A program made the translations under genes and the position numbers. 64,000 nt of DNA from an uncultured Flavobacteriales bacterium (GTDB lineage Bacteria > Bacteroidota > Bacteroidia > Flavobacteriales > Crocinitomicaceae): assembly GCA_946480815.1 (NCBI GenBank), contig CAMLLB010000012.1, positions 1 to 64,000 on the forward strand. Direction: 5' to 3'. Of this stretch, positions 52,818 through 61,775 are shown one piece after another (position 1 is the first letter of the stretch; every line of letters starts with the position of its first letter). The notes below the pieces were generated by a model that searched no databases, was not told the DNA's origin, and was given only the letters and a program-made list of their open reading frames with translations.

Positions 52818-54371
52818 ATGAAAAGAAGAAATTTTGTACAGTCGGTTGCACTTTCATCTATTGGAGCACCACTGGTTTTAAAGAATTTTAAATTTGGAGC
52901 AGTAACGGAAGATCTGTTTAAGACATCCAAATCTGCAGGAGACAGGGTATTGGTAATTATCCGGTTGAATGGGGGAAATGATGGCTTAGGGACCTTGGTT
53001 CCTTTAGATCAATATGCCAATTTGTCCATTCAACGACCGAATATTTTGATCCCGCAAAATCAATTGCTGACGATTACTCCGACGAATGCCCTGCACCCTT
53101 CCATGTCGGGAATGAGAGATATGTTCAATAACGATCGTTTGTCCATTATTCAGAATGTGGGCTATCCGGAACAGAATCGCTCGCATTTCAGATCCATGGA
53201 TATCTGGACTTCCGGAATGCTGGACCAGAATGCAACACGTGGTTGGCTGGGAAGATACCTGGACCAGGAATTCCCGAACTTCCCGGATGATTATCCGGAT
53301 ACTGCAAACCCGGACCCTTTTGCGATCAGCATGGGTTATGAAGTCTCTGCAACCTGTCAGGGATTGGCAGCCAACTTTTCTGTTGCGATCAATAATCCGT
53401 TTGACAGTTATAACCTGGTTGAGACCGGGCAAGTGAACGATGGAACTTATTACGGTTCTCACATGGAATACTTGTCTACTTTGATCATGCAGGCAAATGC
53501 TTACGGAGCTCAGGTAAATGCTGCTGCAAATGCCGGGAATTCACTTTCTACTATGTATGATCCGAACGACGAAGTTTCTAAAAACCTGAAGTACATTGCA
53601 CAAATGATCTCCGGAGGTTTGAAAACAAAGATCTACATTGTCAATGTGAATGGTTTCGATACGCATGATGCCCAGGTTGTTGACGGAGCACCTGCAACAG
53701 GTGTACATGCGAATTTGCTTTCACGCATTTCAACGGCTATTGCAGCTTTCCAAAATGATTTGAGCTTACTGGGACTGGAAAACAGGGTTGCCGGGATGAC
53801 ATTCTCTGAATTCGGAAGACAAATTGCTTCGAATGCGAGTGATGGAACGGACCATGGGGATGCTGCACCGTTGTTCTTATTCGGTTCGTGCATCAGCAGT
53901 GGAATTATCGGGCCGAATCCGGTTATTTCCAATACGATCGTTGATCAGGCAGGTATACCGATGCAAATTGACTTTAGAGATGTTTATGCGTCTATTTTGA
54001 AAGATTGGTTCGAGGCAGACGCCACGGAAATTCAAGGGATGTTTGAACAGACAATTAATTTCATCCCTGTTCTGGATTCGTGTAATTTAGGGTTGGAAGA
54101 AAAATCCAATGAAAACGATGTGCTGGTATTCCCGAACCCTTGTGTGGACCAAACAACTCTGAAGTTCAAATGTTCCGGTGAAAAAGTGACCATTCACGTT
54201 TACGATACGGCAGGAACATTGATCAGCGAAGTGTGTTCGAAGGAGTTTCAAGCCGGAGAGCATTTGGTTCCGATTGACATGGATGGAACTCCATCTGGGA
54301 ACTACCTTGTTACGGTACATAAAAATTCAGGAACATTTACCAAGAAGTTCATCAAACTGAAAAATATCTGA
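52818..54371 (+). CDS. DUF1501 family protein with T9SS sorting domain
   Basis: 517-aa protein of the DUF1501 family, a sulfatase-like fold. N-terminal KRRNFVQSVALSSIGAPLVL looks like a twin-Arg signal. Then RLNGGNDGLGTLVPLDQYAN, NRSHFRSMDIWTSG, VNGFDTHDAQ near 277 and FGRQIASNASDGTDHGDAAP near 334 (His/Asp pairs that could bind metal). The last 80 residues are a T9SS sorting domain (DVLVFPNPCVDQT... to KKFIKLKNI). The Tat plus T9SS route implies folding in the cytoplasm before export, if the RR signal is genuine. Ends at a strong two-way terminator. Confidence 0.87.
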   Translation: MKRRNFVQSVALSSIGAPLVLKNFKFGAVTEDLFKTSKSAGDRVLVIIRLNGGNDGLGTLVPLDQYANLSIQRPNILIPQNQLLTITPTNALHPSMSGMRDMFNNDRLSIIQNVGYPEQNRSHFRSMDIWTSGMLDQNATRGWLGRYLDQEFPNFPDDYPDTANPDPFAISMGYEVSATCQGLAANFSVAINNPFDSYNLVETGQVNDGTYYGSHMEYLSTLIMQANAYGAQVNAAANAGNSLSTMYDPNDEVSKNLKYIAQMISGGLKTKIYIVNVNGFDTHDAQVVDGAPATGVHANLLSRISTAIAAFQNDLSLLGLENRVAGMTFSEFGRQIASNASDGTDHGDAAPLFLFGSCISSGIIGPNPVISNTIVDQAGIPMQIDFRDVYASILKDWFEADATEIQGMFEQTINFIPVLDSCNLGLEEKSNENDVLVFPNPCVDQTTLKFKCSGEKVTIHVYDTAGTLISEVCSKEFQAGEHLVPIDMDGTPSGNYLVTVHKNSGTFTKKFIKLKNI

Positions 54372-54375
54372 TACT

Positions 54376-54423
54376 AAAAAACCCTTGGTCACTGAGCGTA
54401 GTCGAAGTGAACCAAGGGTTTTT
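54376..54423. terminator. Bidirectional terminator containing a CTTCGACT-type repeat
   Basis: AAAAACCCTTGGT and ACCAAGGGTTTTTT arms enclose ACTGAGCGTAGTCGAAGT, the reverse of the dispersed repeat. Lies between converging genes. Confidence 0.85.
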
Positions 54424-54442
54424 ATTTTTTTGATTTCAGAAA

Positions 54443-55099
54443 TTACATTCCTCCACCCATATTCTTCAAATCTTCTTCAGATACTTTTGTGTATCCTTCA
54501 GGAATTGCCAAACTGAATAGTTTCTTGTTCACTTTCTTGTTGAATTTCGTAGCAATGAAGTGAATAGTCATACCGTTGTTTACAGTTGAGAACTCTAACG
54601 GAACTCCTTCGATCTTGCTGTTCCCGAATTGTTGCTGCCCTTTCAAAGACGCTTTCAAGTCAGTTGCGATCCACATAATGGTCTCGTTTCCTTCCGCATC
54701 ACGTGCAATGGTTTTCGTACACTTATATCCAACGATTTCTTTTGTTTCAGAAGTTACCTCAATTTTAGGCTCTTCCGGTTTTTCTTCTTTATCAGACTTG
54801 GACAATGTCAATTCAGTAGCGGTCTTGTTACCCATTACTTCCATTAACATCAAGCCTTTGTCAGCTTTAACGTCAGCTACGGTATTCATTTTCATGAATG
54901 TCCCCATGGTCATTTCGATTTTGGATTTGTTCGGCATGAAGTACAATTCCATTGTGGATCCCTGCATCATAGGAAGTGCCATAGCCATATCAGGATTGTC
55001 ACTGGAAAAATCCATTGTATATGAGATCTGACCTGTGGTTTGTGCTATAGAAGTTCCAACTACAGCCAAAAATAAAATTGATAATAGTAAATGTTTCAT
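54443..55099 (-). CDS. Exported DUF4412-like protein
   Basis: 218-aa protein, signal peptide ends GTSIAQTTG near residue 20. The first strands GQISYTMDFSSDNPDMAMA, then MELYFMPNKSKIEM near 57 and EIVGYKCTKTIARDAEGNE near 125 look like the DUF4412/LolA-like lipoprotein fold group, which binds hydrophobic ligands in the periplasm. Met-rich N-terminal half (about ten Met in 50 residues) is notable. Single gene; a hairpin sits in its 5' leader. Confidence 0.7.
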   Translation of the reverse strand: MKHLLLSILFLAVVGTSIAQTTGQISYTMDFSSDNPDMAMALPMMQGSTMELYFMPNKSKIEMTMGTFMKMNTVADVKADKGLMLMEVMGNKTATELTLSKSDKEEKPEEPKIEVTSETKEIVGYKCTKTIARDAEGNETIMWIATDLKASLKGQQQFGNSKIEGVPLEFSTVNNGMTIHFIATKFNKKVNKKLFSLAIPEGYTKVSEEDLKNMGGGM

Positions 55100-55114
55100 G
55101 TTGTTTTTTTTTTG

Positions 55115-55141
55115 ATCCTGTCCCGCACGTGCGGGATCAGG
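55115..55141. repeat. Hairpin around TCCCGCACGTGCGGGA
   Basis: Perfect 16-bp palindrome (55121-55136) extended by CCTG/CAGG with one bulge, in the gap before the minus-strand DUF4412-like gene. An A-run follows on that strand, so it is not a terminator for it. Confidence 0.6.
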
Positions 55142-55297
55142 GTGTTTCGTTTTTACAAAAATGGCATAAATCTTTCGACTTATGCCACCATTTGTATATT
55201 TCGTGAATTTTTATTTATCTTGAAAGTAGAAGGGATCATCAGTTTCCCCCTTTGGAGGGGGATGAAAGGGGGAGGATATTTCTAAATTTCATTGTTT

Positions 55298-56635
55298 CTA
55301 TCCTGAAATAGCCCCGATCAAATCTTTTCCGTTAGCATAAAGGATCAATCCTAGAAGTAGGAAGAACCCTACATATTGGGCATATTCCATAAACTTTTGC
55401 CCCGGAGCACGACCTGTGATCATTTCGTATAAGAGGAACATCACGTGTCCGCCATCCAATGCCGGAATAGGAAGCAAGTTCATAATTGCAAGCATCATGG
55501 AAAGAAAAGCTGTTAATGTCCAGAATGCCTGCCAATTCCAGGTTGCCGGGAATAATTTTCCGATTGAACCGACACCACCAACCGATTTAGCACCTTTTGC
55601 AGTAGCAACATACTTGAATTGTGCCACATTCATGTACATGGTGCGCAATCCTTTTCCGAAGCCGGATGCAAACGCTTCTCCGAAGGAATAGTTTTGTGTG
55701 TAAAAAGCACTGGTGTCCGTACTGATTTTTAGGTTTTTGAAATTAACACCCAACAGACCATCCTGTCCGATGAACACATCTTTCTCCAATTCTTTTTCAC
55801 CGCTTAAAAAAGTGATGTGTGCTTTTTTTCCTTTGCTGTGATACAATTGAGAGGTAATTTGATCATGAAAATCAATATCCTGATCATTGATTTTTAAGAT
55901 CTGATCTCCTTTTTTCAAACCGATTCTGGCTGCAGCTGATTTCGGTGCCACACTATCCACCTTTGAAATAAAGTATCTGAAGTCGAAAGTTCCTTTCTCA
56001 GCACCATTTTCCCACATTTTATTTCCGATATCTTCCGGAAGGACAATGGTTTCAATTTTGCCGTCCTGGTGCTTTACTTTGAAATGACGCATATTGAAGA
56101 TCAGGATCTCACCACCCAATTGTTGTAATTCATCCAGTTTCTTCCCGTCAACCGTTAATACACGATCACCTTGCTGAAAACCAAACTGTTCCATGTACGG
56201 ATGAACCGCCATTCCATTGACCATTTTGTCCTGGTCGATCTTTTCTTCTCCCCAAACAGCAAGAACCATAATGTAAAGCGCAAAACAAACGATCACGTTC
56301 ACGATGATTCCCCCCAACATGATAATCAAACGTTGCCATGCCGGTTTCGATCTGAATTCCCAGGGTTGCGGAGGTTGCGCCAATTGCTCTTTATCCATGG
56401 ATTCATCCACCATTCCGGCAATTTTCACATAACCGCCCAGGGGAATCCATCCCAGTCCCCATTCCGTTTCTCCGATCTTTTTCTTGAAGACAGAAAAATA
56501 CGGGTTAAAGAACAAGTAGAACTTCTCCACTTTGGTATTGAACCATTTTGCCGGTAAATAATGCCCGAACTCGTGTAATACAATCAGAAGAGAAAGTGAT
56601 AAAATCAGCTGAGCTGCGCGAACCCAAAAATCCAT
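55298..56635 (-). CDS. rseP: Site-2 protease RseP
   Basis: 445-aa membrane zinc protease that cuts transmembrane anti-sigma factors (regulated intramembrane proteolysis). Seen: HEFGHYLPAKWF at residues 21-32 (zinc site), two PDZ-like domains (about 115-190 and 220-300), and PALDGGHVMFLLYEMI near 390 with the third zinc ligand Asp. Four or so membrane segments. Normal length. Promoter TATATTTG at 56656-56663 gives a short leader of about 15 nt. Confidence 0.95.
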   Translation of the reverse strand: MDFWVRAAQLILSLSLLIVLHEFGHYLPAKWFNTKVEKFYLFFNPYFSVFKKKIGETEWGLGWIPLGGYVKIAGMVDESMDKEQLAQPPQPWEFRSKPAWQRLIIMLGGIIVNVIVCFALYIMVLAVWGEEKIDQDKMVNGMAVHPYMEQFGFQQGDRVLTVDGKKLDELQQLGGEILIFNMRHFKVKHQDGKIETIVLPEDIGNKMWENGAEKGTFDFRYFISKVDSVAPKSAAARIGLKKGDQILKINDQDIDFHDQITSQLYHSKGKKAHITFLSGEKELEKDVFIGQDGLLGVNFKNLKISTDTSAFYTQNYSFGEAFASGFGKGLRTMYMNVAQFKYVATAKGAKSVGGVGSIGKLFPATWNWQAFWTLTAFLSMMLAIMNLLPIPALDGGHVMFLLYEMITGRAPGQKFMEYAQYVGFFLLLGLILYANGKDLIGAISG

Positions 56636-56670
56636 AGTTTTTATTTAATGTAGGACAAATATAGTTAATT

Positions 56671-56760
56671 AGGCAATAGTAAAAAGGCAAGAGGCATTAG
56701 TCGTGTGAGCTCACTAATGGCTAATCACTATTGCCTATTTACTAATGGCTATTGCCTGAT
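56671..56760. repeat. Inverted and direct AATGGCTATTGCC-type repeat
   Basis: AGGCAATAGT (56671) and ACTATTGCCT (56726) form outer arms; ATTAGT/ACTAAT form inner arms around GTGTGAGCTC. A further direct copy ACTAATGGCTATTGCC is at about 56741. Ends at the stop of the next minus-strand gene, so it may serve as its terminator. Confidence 0.65.
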
Positions 56761-57120
56761 CTAAGGCTGTACATTCTTTGTGGAATACCCATGGTGCTCA
56801 AAGTATTCCAAAATAGCTTCTTTCATGAAAGCCTGTTGTTCTTCTTCACTTAAAGGCGGAAGTTCTTTCAGGAACTCAAAATGCGGCCAGTTGTCCGTAT
56901 CTCTTCCTTTAAATTCGTAATATCCGTAAGGTTCCAGCAAGGTGCAGATTGCAACGTGCATTAAATCTGTCTTCTCGTGTTTTTTAAATATCTTATATCC
57001 GATGCCCAATTCCTCCACTCCGATTAGAAAAAGGATGGCTTGTAAATCCAATCCCGGCCCGAACGTCGGTTCCAATTGCTTGGTGAGGTTTTGGTAACGT
57101 AATTCCAATGCGTAATCCAT
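56761..57120 (-). CDS. Conserved-type hypothetical protein, 119 aa
   Basis: Small cytoplasmic protein with no signal, not recognised. Visible: LDLQAILFLIGVEELGIGYK near residue 24, an aromatic middle (EPYGYYEFKGRDTDNWPHFEF) and a helical end (EAILEYFEHHGYS). The start is set by TAATTTTG ending 5 nt upstream. Single gene. Confidence 0.65.
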   Translation of the reverse strand: MDYALELRYQNLTKQLEPTFGPGLDLQAILFLIGVEELGIGYKIFKKHEKTDLMHVAICTLLEPYGYYEFKGRDTDNWPHFEFLKELPPLSEEEQQAFMKEAILEYFEHHGYSTKNVQP

Positions 57121-57125
57121 AATTA

Positions 57126-57133
57126 CAAAATTA
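57126..57133 (-). promoter_or_regulatory. Promoter -7 box, near-leaderless
   Basis: Minus-strand TAATTTTG, 5 nt before the ATG at 57120. Confidence 0.6.
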
Positions 57134-57453
57134 CGTATTTAAAGCGAATGGGGTCTAAGGATATTAAGACTAGTTAATCAATATTCAAATACGGAATTAT
57201 ATATGAAAGTATATTTTTATCTAACGGATAATTTTTGGCCCTTGCGCTGAAAGTGTAGAAAATAAGCTGAATGGAACGAAGACGAACCCATGTTTGAGGC
57301 CAGCTGTCATTTTTATTGTAAAGAAAAATGGAAACAGCGTTTCCGAGTTTGGGTGCAGTCAGTGAAATGAAGCGTAATTTTCAAACTTTTGAGTATAGGC
57401 CTAGACCTTTTTGGCTCCACCTTTTTATGGCAATGAAAAAAAGGTGGAGAGTA
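57134..57453. other. Gene-free gap with a hairpin
   Basis: About 320 bp without a supported gene. A hairpin CTCCACCTTTTT/AAAAAAAGGTGGAG (57414-57449) lies 5 bp beyond the stop of the minus-strand hydrolase gene. There is no T-run outside the stem, but the stem itself is A/T-rich; a terminator role is likely yet unproven. Confidence 0.5.
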
Positions 57454-58869
57454 TTAGTGGATATATCCTGGCTGTCCTTTTTGGATCCGGTCAAAGATCC
57501 AATCGTAACTGTAAACCATGTGAGAATGGACGAAATGCTTGTTCGGCCAGTTGGATGGAGAGCAGACCCGGCCGACATGTCCTGATCGTTGTGTTTCAAT
57601 TCCCCAAACGGTAGTTTGTGGTGCAACACCATCCTGGTAACATAAGGGATCGGCATCTTTTTCTCCCAGGTTTGAACCGTATTGCCATACTTCTTCAAAC
57701 TGGTTCCAGTCCAAACCCTTGTATCCGGCATTTTCAGGTGCCAGGAAATACAATTTGCCAAAGACTATTTGATCTCTCAAAGTCTCCAGCATGCCAAGTG
57801 TATAGGCATAACCCATGCTATGACAAACAATGTCGATCGTGTCTTTTACCAGGTAACTGTTCGGGGTATTACGGATCTCATTCAAAAACGCTTTTCCTGC
57901 CAGTACTCCGCGGGAGTAACGATAATCAAACCCTTCCGGATTGGAGTTGAGGTTCAGGCGTTTGTATTTTTTATTTGAAAGACGTGAACTCACTGATCGA
58001 AGGTAACTCCATCCAAATCCGAGTTTTGAATGATGATTGGATGTTCTTACCGGGAAACTTCCATCGAGGTAGAAACTGGTATCCGGATTTAATCGCCTGA
58101 TAAACCGATCATCTATTTTGAACCAGTAATTGGTGCGATCATTCAGATACACTTCATTCCGGCTTTCGTCTTTGTCGTATTTCGGACCGCGGTATCCGTT
58201 TATAAAAACCAGGTATCGATTTGCTTTCGGCTGCTCTTTTCGGATAATCTGTTTACTCAGTTCATCTCCGGTAAATCCAAAAACGTGTTGGAAAGCCGGA
58301 TTTTCTCTTGGTCCACCGGCGTTATCGTGATAAAAATAAGAAACCACACGATAGGTATTGTTTTTTATAGCAATCTCTTTTTGGTTGTAGAGAAGCAGGT
58401 TTGTTCCCGAAGATCTGAAGGTTAGTTTATCCTGAAAAGAGGTAAAATTCAGGACCAATCCGCCGTTGTAACTATGCCATTTTCCATTCCGTTTGATATA
58501 AATCACTGTTTGAGGCTCGGAAGGATAAACACAATCGAAAACGAATTTGTTCCCCTGCAATTTTTTGGTAAACCGGTTTTTGGTATTATAACTTCTTCCG
58601 ATCAGCAAAATCTGACGCATAAATGTAGTATCGCTCAGGGTACATTTTTTGGAGGATTTCACCGTGTCAACCAAAACAACCCGATTCAGGCTAAATGGAG
58701 CATAGGTTTTTGAGCCGGTAATTGAACCATCTTCATTTTCCTCCCAGAAATAATAATAAACCAAACTTATTTTAGTTTGGAATCTCGGCCGGCGGATTGC
58801 TTCATTCTGACCGGATACGGAGAGAACGGATAAGCAGAAAATCGTAAAAATTACCACGAAGCGCTTCAT
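57454..58869 (-). CDS. Exported alpha/beta-hydrolase-like protein
   Basis: 471-aa exported protein, signal peptide ends LSVSGQN near residue 21. The first 190 residues are strand-rich and unrecognised. The C-terminal part resembles an alpha/beta hydrolase: YLVFINGYRGPKYD near 223 (oxyanion strand), DIVCHSMGYAYTLGML near 345 with nucleophile Ser in CHSMG, and FVHSHMVYSYDWIF near the end that could supply the catalytic His. Substrate unknown; lipase or esterase is likely. Promoter-like TATATTTA ends 4 nt before the ATG. Confidence 0.72.
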   Translation of the reverse strand: MKRFVVIFTIFCLSVLSVSGQNEAIRRPRFQTKISLVYYYFWEENEDGSITGSKTYAPFSLNRVVLVDTVKSSKKCTLSDTTFMRQILLIGRSYNTKNRFTKKLQGNKFVFDCVYPSEPQTVIYIKRNGKWHSYNGGLVLNFTSFQDKLTFRSSGTNLLLYNQKEIAIKNNTYRVVSYFYHDNAGGPRENPAFQHVFGFTGDELSKQIIRKEQPKANRYLVFINGYRGPKYDKDESRNEVYLNDRTNYWFKIDDRFIRRLNPDTSFYLDGSFPVRTSNHHSKLGFGWSYLRSVSSRLSNKKYKRLNLNSNPEGFDYRYSRGVLAGKAFLNEIRNTPNSYLVKDTIDIVCHSMGYAYTLGMLETLRDQIVFGKLYFLAPENAGYKGLDWNQFEEVWQYGSNLGEKDADPLCYQDGVAPQTTVWGIETQRSGHVGRVCSPSNWPNKHFVHSHMVYSYDWIFDRIQKGQPGYIH

Positions 58870-58890
58870 TTTGTAAATATATTAACTTTT

Positions 58891-58999
58891 GGTAAGAGTC
58901 GAGACTATGAGAGGCAAGAGTCAAGACAAGCAGCGATAAAGTTTGATGAATTAACGCAATTATTTCAGTCCTGACTCTTTTGCTCTTGTCTCATGACTC
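58891..58999. repeat. Imperfect inverted AAGAGTC-type repeat
   Basis: AAGAGTCGAGACTATGAGAG at 58894 onwards is answered by CTCTTGTCTCATGACTCTT ending near 59000, with similar words in between. Next to it, TTTTCAATTTTCAATTTTAC (59000-59020) is a further low-complexity word repeat. Lies between divergent genes. Confidence 0.6.
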
Positions 59000-59037
59000 T
59001 TTTTCAATTTTCAATTTTACATTTTCAATTAAAGAAT

Positions 59038-59045
59038 TATTTTTG
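59038..59045 (+). promoter_or_regulatory. Promoter -7 box of yebC
   Basis: TATTTTTG, giving a leader of about 20 nt that ends in an A-rich AAAAAACAACAGAA before the ATG. Confidence 0.55.
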
Positions 59046-59069
59046 CGGATAATATAAAAAACAACAGAA

Positions 59070-59780
59070 ATGGGAAGAGCATTTGAATATCGCAGAGCAG
59101 CTAAAGAGAAACGTTGGGGCAAAATGTCTAAATTATTTCCGAAACTAGGAAAGGCAATCACTATGGCAGCAAAAGAAGGCGGACAGGATCCGGCTACGAA
59201 TGCAAAACTGCGAACGGCTATTCAGAATGCGAAGGCAGAAAACATGCCGAAAGACAATATCGATGCCGCAATTAAAAGAGCAGCTCAAAAGGATGTTGCC
59301 TCTTTCACCCAGGTTGATTATGAAGGAAAAGGGCCTCACGGAGTATTGGTATACGTGGAATGTGCAACCGACAATCCAACGCGTACTGTTGCTAACGTGA
59401 AATCCTATTTTAATAAAGCGGGTGGTGGAGTTGTTCCAAACGGACAGCTGGAATTCATGTTCAACCGCAAATCTGTTTTCGAATTGGAAAATACAGGATC
59501 AATTGACCCGGAAGAACTGGAATTGGAATTGATCGATGCAGGATGCGAAGAAATCGAAGTGACAGATGATCGTATTTTCATTTACGGTGATTACACAGCA
59601 TTCGGAACAATCGGTTCTGCTTTGGAAGAGCGCGGAATTGCGGTCTTGAAATCAAACCTGGAGCGTTTCCCGACAACACCGGTTGAATTCACAGAAGAAC
59701 AATTGGCTGACATCGAAAAAATGATGGATAAATTTGATGACGATGATGACGTGCAGCAAATTTTCACCAATATGGGTTAA
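59070..59780 (+). CDS. yebC: YebC/PmpR family translation/transcription factor
   Basis: 236-aa protein of the YebC/PmpR family, cytoplasmic. Relatives were first described as transcription regulators and more recently as helpers for ribosomes stalled at proline runs. Seen: [20 protein letters not shown] start, [17 protein letters not shown] near 50, [20 protein letters not shown] near 80-100 and the acidic end [15 protein letters not shown]. Length typical. Confidence 0.95.
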   Translation: MGRAFEYRRAAKEKRWGKMSKLFPKLGKAITMAAKEGGQDPATNAKLRTAIQNAKAENMPKDNIDAAIKRAAQKDVASFTQVDYEGKGPHGVLVYVECATDNPTRTVANVKSYFNKAGGGVVPNGQLEFMFNRKSVFELENTGSIDPEELELELIDAGCEEIEVTDDRIFIYGDYTAFGTIGSALEERGIAVLKSNLERFPTTPVEFTEEQLADIEKMMDKFDDDDDVQQIFTNMG

Positions 59781-59810
59781 TCCTGATTCTTATAAGATTA
59801 TATAAAAAGA

Positions 59811-59837
59811 AAAACCGGCAAACTTGCCGGTTTTTTT
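59811..59837 (+). terminator. Rho-independent terminator
   Basis: CCGGCAA-AC-TTGCCGG followed by TTTTTTT; the A-run on the left also serves the minus-strand gene ending at 59859. Confidence 0.9.
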
Positions 59838-59858
59838 GTGCTGTAACTCGTTGTAGTG

Positions 59859-61517
59859 TTATTGTTTAATGAACTTCACAGTTTGAAATCCCTGTTTGGT
59901 CTGTACCTGGAAGAAATAGATTCCCGGTGCCAATTCATCTGATTCAAAAGAGAGGATGTTTGCACCATGGGCAAGACTTGCCGATTTGGAAGTGATCTCA
60001 ATTCCTTTGCTGTCCATAAGCTTGATTACTGCAAAACTTTCTGCCTTGCTTTCAATACTCAAATCGAATTTACCCTCTCTTACCGGGTTAGGTGCAACCA
60101 GTATCAAATCATCTGTTTGCATTATTCCTTTGGATGATGCAAGACCGATCTCTTTTCTGTTACCATTGCGATCTGTTTGTGTTAATCGGTAGTAAATTAT
60201 CTGAGAAGAAGTAAGTGAACTGATATCATCCATATAATTGTATTCGTACCGGAAGGTATGGTTTCCAATGGATTCCATTTCTGTTACCTGCTCCCAGCTT
60301 TGTCCGTCCAGTGAGCGTTCTACTGTAAAATAATCGTTGTTCTTCTCTGATTCGACGACCCATTTCAGGTATACTTGTCTTTCAAAGCGTTGCAAGGTAA
60401 ATTGAGATAATTCAACCGGTAATAAGACACATCCGCCCGAAATATTGGTAAGTGTATAACTGTAAGTACATTGATCTCCTGCAAAACCGTCTACTACAAG
60501 GTAAGCACATTGACCGGCAGCCAGGCTAATGGTAGAAGAATTCCAGGTTGCGCCCGGCGCTGTCGGATTCGGAGCATTTTGAATATTCGTCAGGTTGGTG
60601 GATGTACCTGTCAGAATAGACATTTGTAATCCGTTGTTCGGAGCCGATTGGAAACAACTTCCAACAGTAAATGAAACCTGCCATTGACCTGCATTTGCAG
60701 AGCAAAAGTTAAACCAGGAATCATTATTCACGACAAACGGGACGTCATTTCCTGAAGTACAGGTACCACAAGTCGTACCGGCATTCCCATCCAGGTTTGA
60801 CAAGGAAGTTCCTGTTCCTGAAGGAGAATAACCCTGAGCATTATTTCCGTTGAATGCACTTCCGCAGGCGTTGATAGTGGTAGCCGATGTAGGGGCATTG
60901 TTCGCTGCTGCATTACTGATCCCAATACAAAAAGATGCTTCCCCGGAAGCACCACCACCACAATCCTTATTCAGGATTTGAATTAAGTAATCCTGTCCAA
61001 CGACAAGCCCGCTTAGTAAATTATGATCACCCGGATCGCCGGCAGCAATACCGGATTCACAATAGATGGATTGTGCCGCAGTTGGCAAACATCCTGCTCC
61101 CGATGCAAATGGACCATAAACGGCCAAACTGGTAGCACAGTTTGTTTGAACAGTACGCATATAATCAAGCACCATTTGGGTGGATGTTGCCGTAAACCTG
61201 AACCAGGTTGTGCGGTCGGTTACTCCACCACCTCCAAATGCAGAACAAGGTGGGGCTATTTCACCAGCCTGGGTATTATCCCCGACAGTATTTGCACAAA
61301 CTAATGCAGCTCCGGGAGTTAAAGTAGGCGCAGTGGAACAACCGTTCCCTGTACTTTTTTCATAATAGAGCCCGGTATAAACACCAGAACCTTTGAAAAG
61401 TCTGTATTCGAATGATAAACTGTCTTCGGGGGAGAATTGGATCTGCTGAGAGTAGGCAGTAGAAGAAAGGCATAGTATTAGCAATACCTTACTTAAAAAG
61501 TTAGTTGTTGTAGTCAT
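59859..61517 (-). CDS. T9SS cargo protein, Cys/Gly-rich surface protein
   Basis: 552-aa secreted protein. Signal peptide FLSKVLLILCLSSTAYSQQ from the ATG at 61517; the ATG at 61547 lies inside a -7 box (TACTTTTG, 61545-61552), so it cannot be the start. The body (about 60-375) is Ser/Thr/Asn/Ala-rich with many Cys and two probable jelly-roll or pre-peptidase-C-type beta domains (TTWFRFTATSTQMVLDYM, then DSWFNFCSANAGQWQVSFTV). A fibronectin-like stretch follows (SQFTLQRFERQVYLKWVVES), then a T9SS C-terminal domain (LILVAPNPVREGKFDLSIES to TVKFIKQ). Adhesin-like; ligand unknown. Confidence 0.85.
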   Translation of the reverse strand: MTTTTNFLSKVLLILCLSSTAYSQQIQFSPEDSLSFEYRLFKGSGVYTGLYYEKSTGNGCSTAPTLTPGAALVCANTVGDNTQAGEIAPPCSAFGGGGVTDRTTWFRFTATSTQMVLDYMRTVQTNCATSLAVYGPFASGAGCLPTAAQSIYCESGIAAGDPGDHNLLSGLVVGQDYLIQILNKDCGGGASGEASFCIGISNAAANNAPTSATTINACGSAFNGNNAQGYSPSGTGTSLSNLDGNAGTTCGTCTSGNDVPFVVNNDSWFNFCSANAGQWQVSFTVGSCFQSAPNNGLQMSILTGTSTNLTNIQNAPNPTAPGATWNSSTISLAAGQCAYLVVDGFAGDQCTYSYTLTNISGGCVLLPVELSQFTLQRFERQVYLKWVVESEKNNDYFTVERSLDGQSWEQVTEMESIGNHTFRYEYNYMDDISSLTSSQIIYYRLTQTDRNGNRKEIGLASSKGIMQTDDLILVAPNPVREGKFDLSIESKAESFAVIKLMDSKGIEITSKSASLAHGANILSFESDELAPGIYFFQVQTKQGFQTVKFIKQ

Positions 61518-61544
61518 AAAAGATTCCAGTTTAGAAAACTGAAG

Positions 61545-61552
61545 CAAAAGTA
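61545..61552 (-). promoter_or_regulatory. Promoter -7 box of T9SS cargo gene
   Basis: Minus-strand TACTTTTG, 27 nt upstream of the ATG at 61517. Confidence 0.55.
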
Positions 61553-61775
61553 ACTTTGGGAACTCAACCCGGGTAATTATTATGTTAAAAAATTAGTTTA
61601 AAAAATGGTATTTAGTTGAAATGCTAAAAAATGGCGCGAAAGATAAAAAGGAATACCTCTGATTTTCAATTAAATACAATTGTGTTAGGTGAAAGCTGAA
61701 CTAAACCGATTTTAGTGAAAGAGGCTGAAAAAAGTTTAGTAAAAAAAAGCAGACAGAATTGAAAGCCTATGATTT

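Noticed and set aside
57414..57449. Hairpin as a definite terminator of the hydrolase gene
   Set aside because: No T-run outside the stem on either strand, so it is listed only as a hairpin in a gap.
57328..57585. 85-codon plus-strand ORF overlapping the hydrolase end
   Set aside because: Antisense to a longer gene with hydrolase motifs and spans a hairpin; no promoter or family support.
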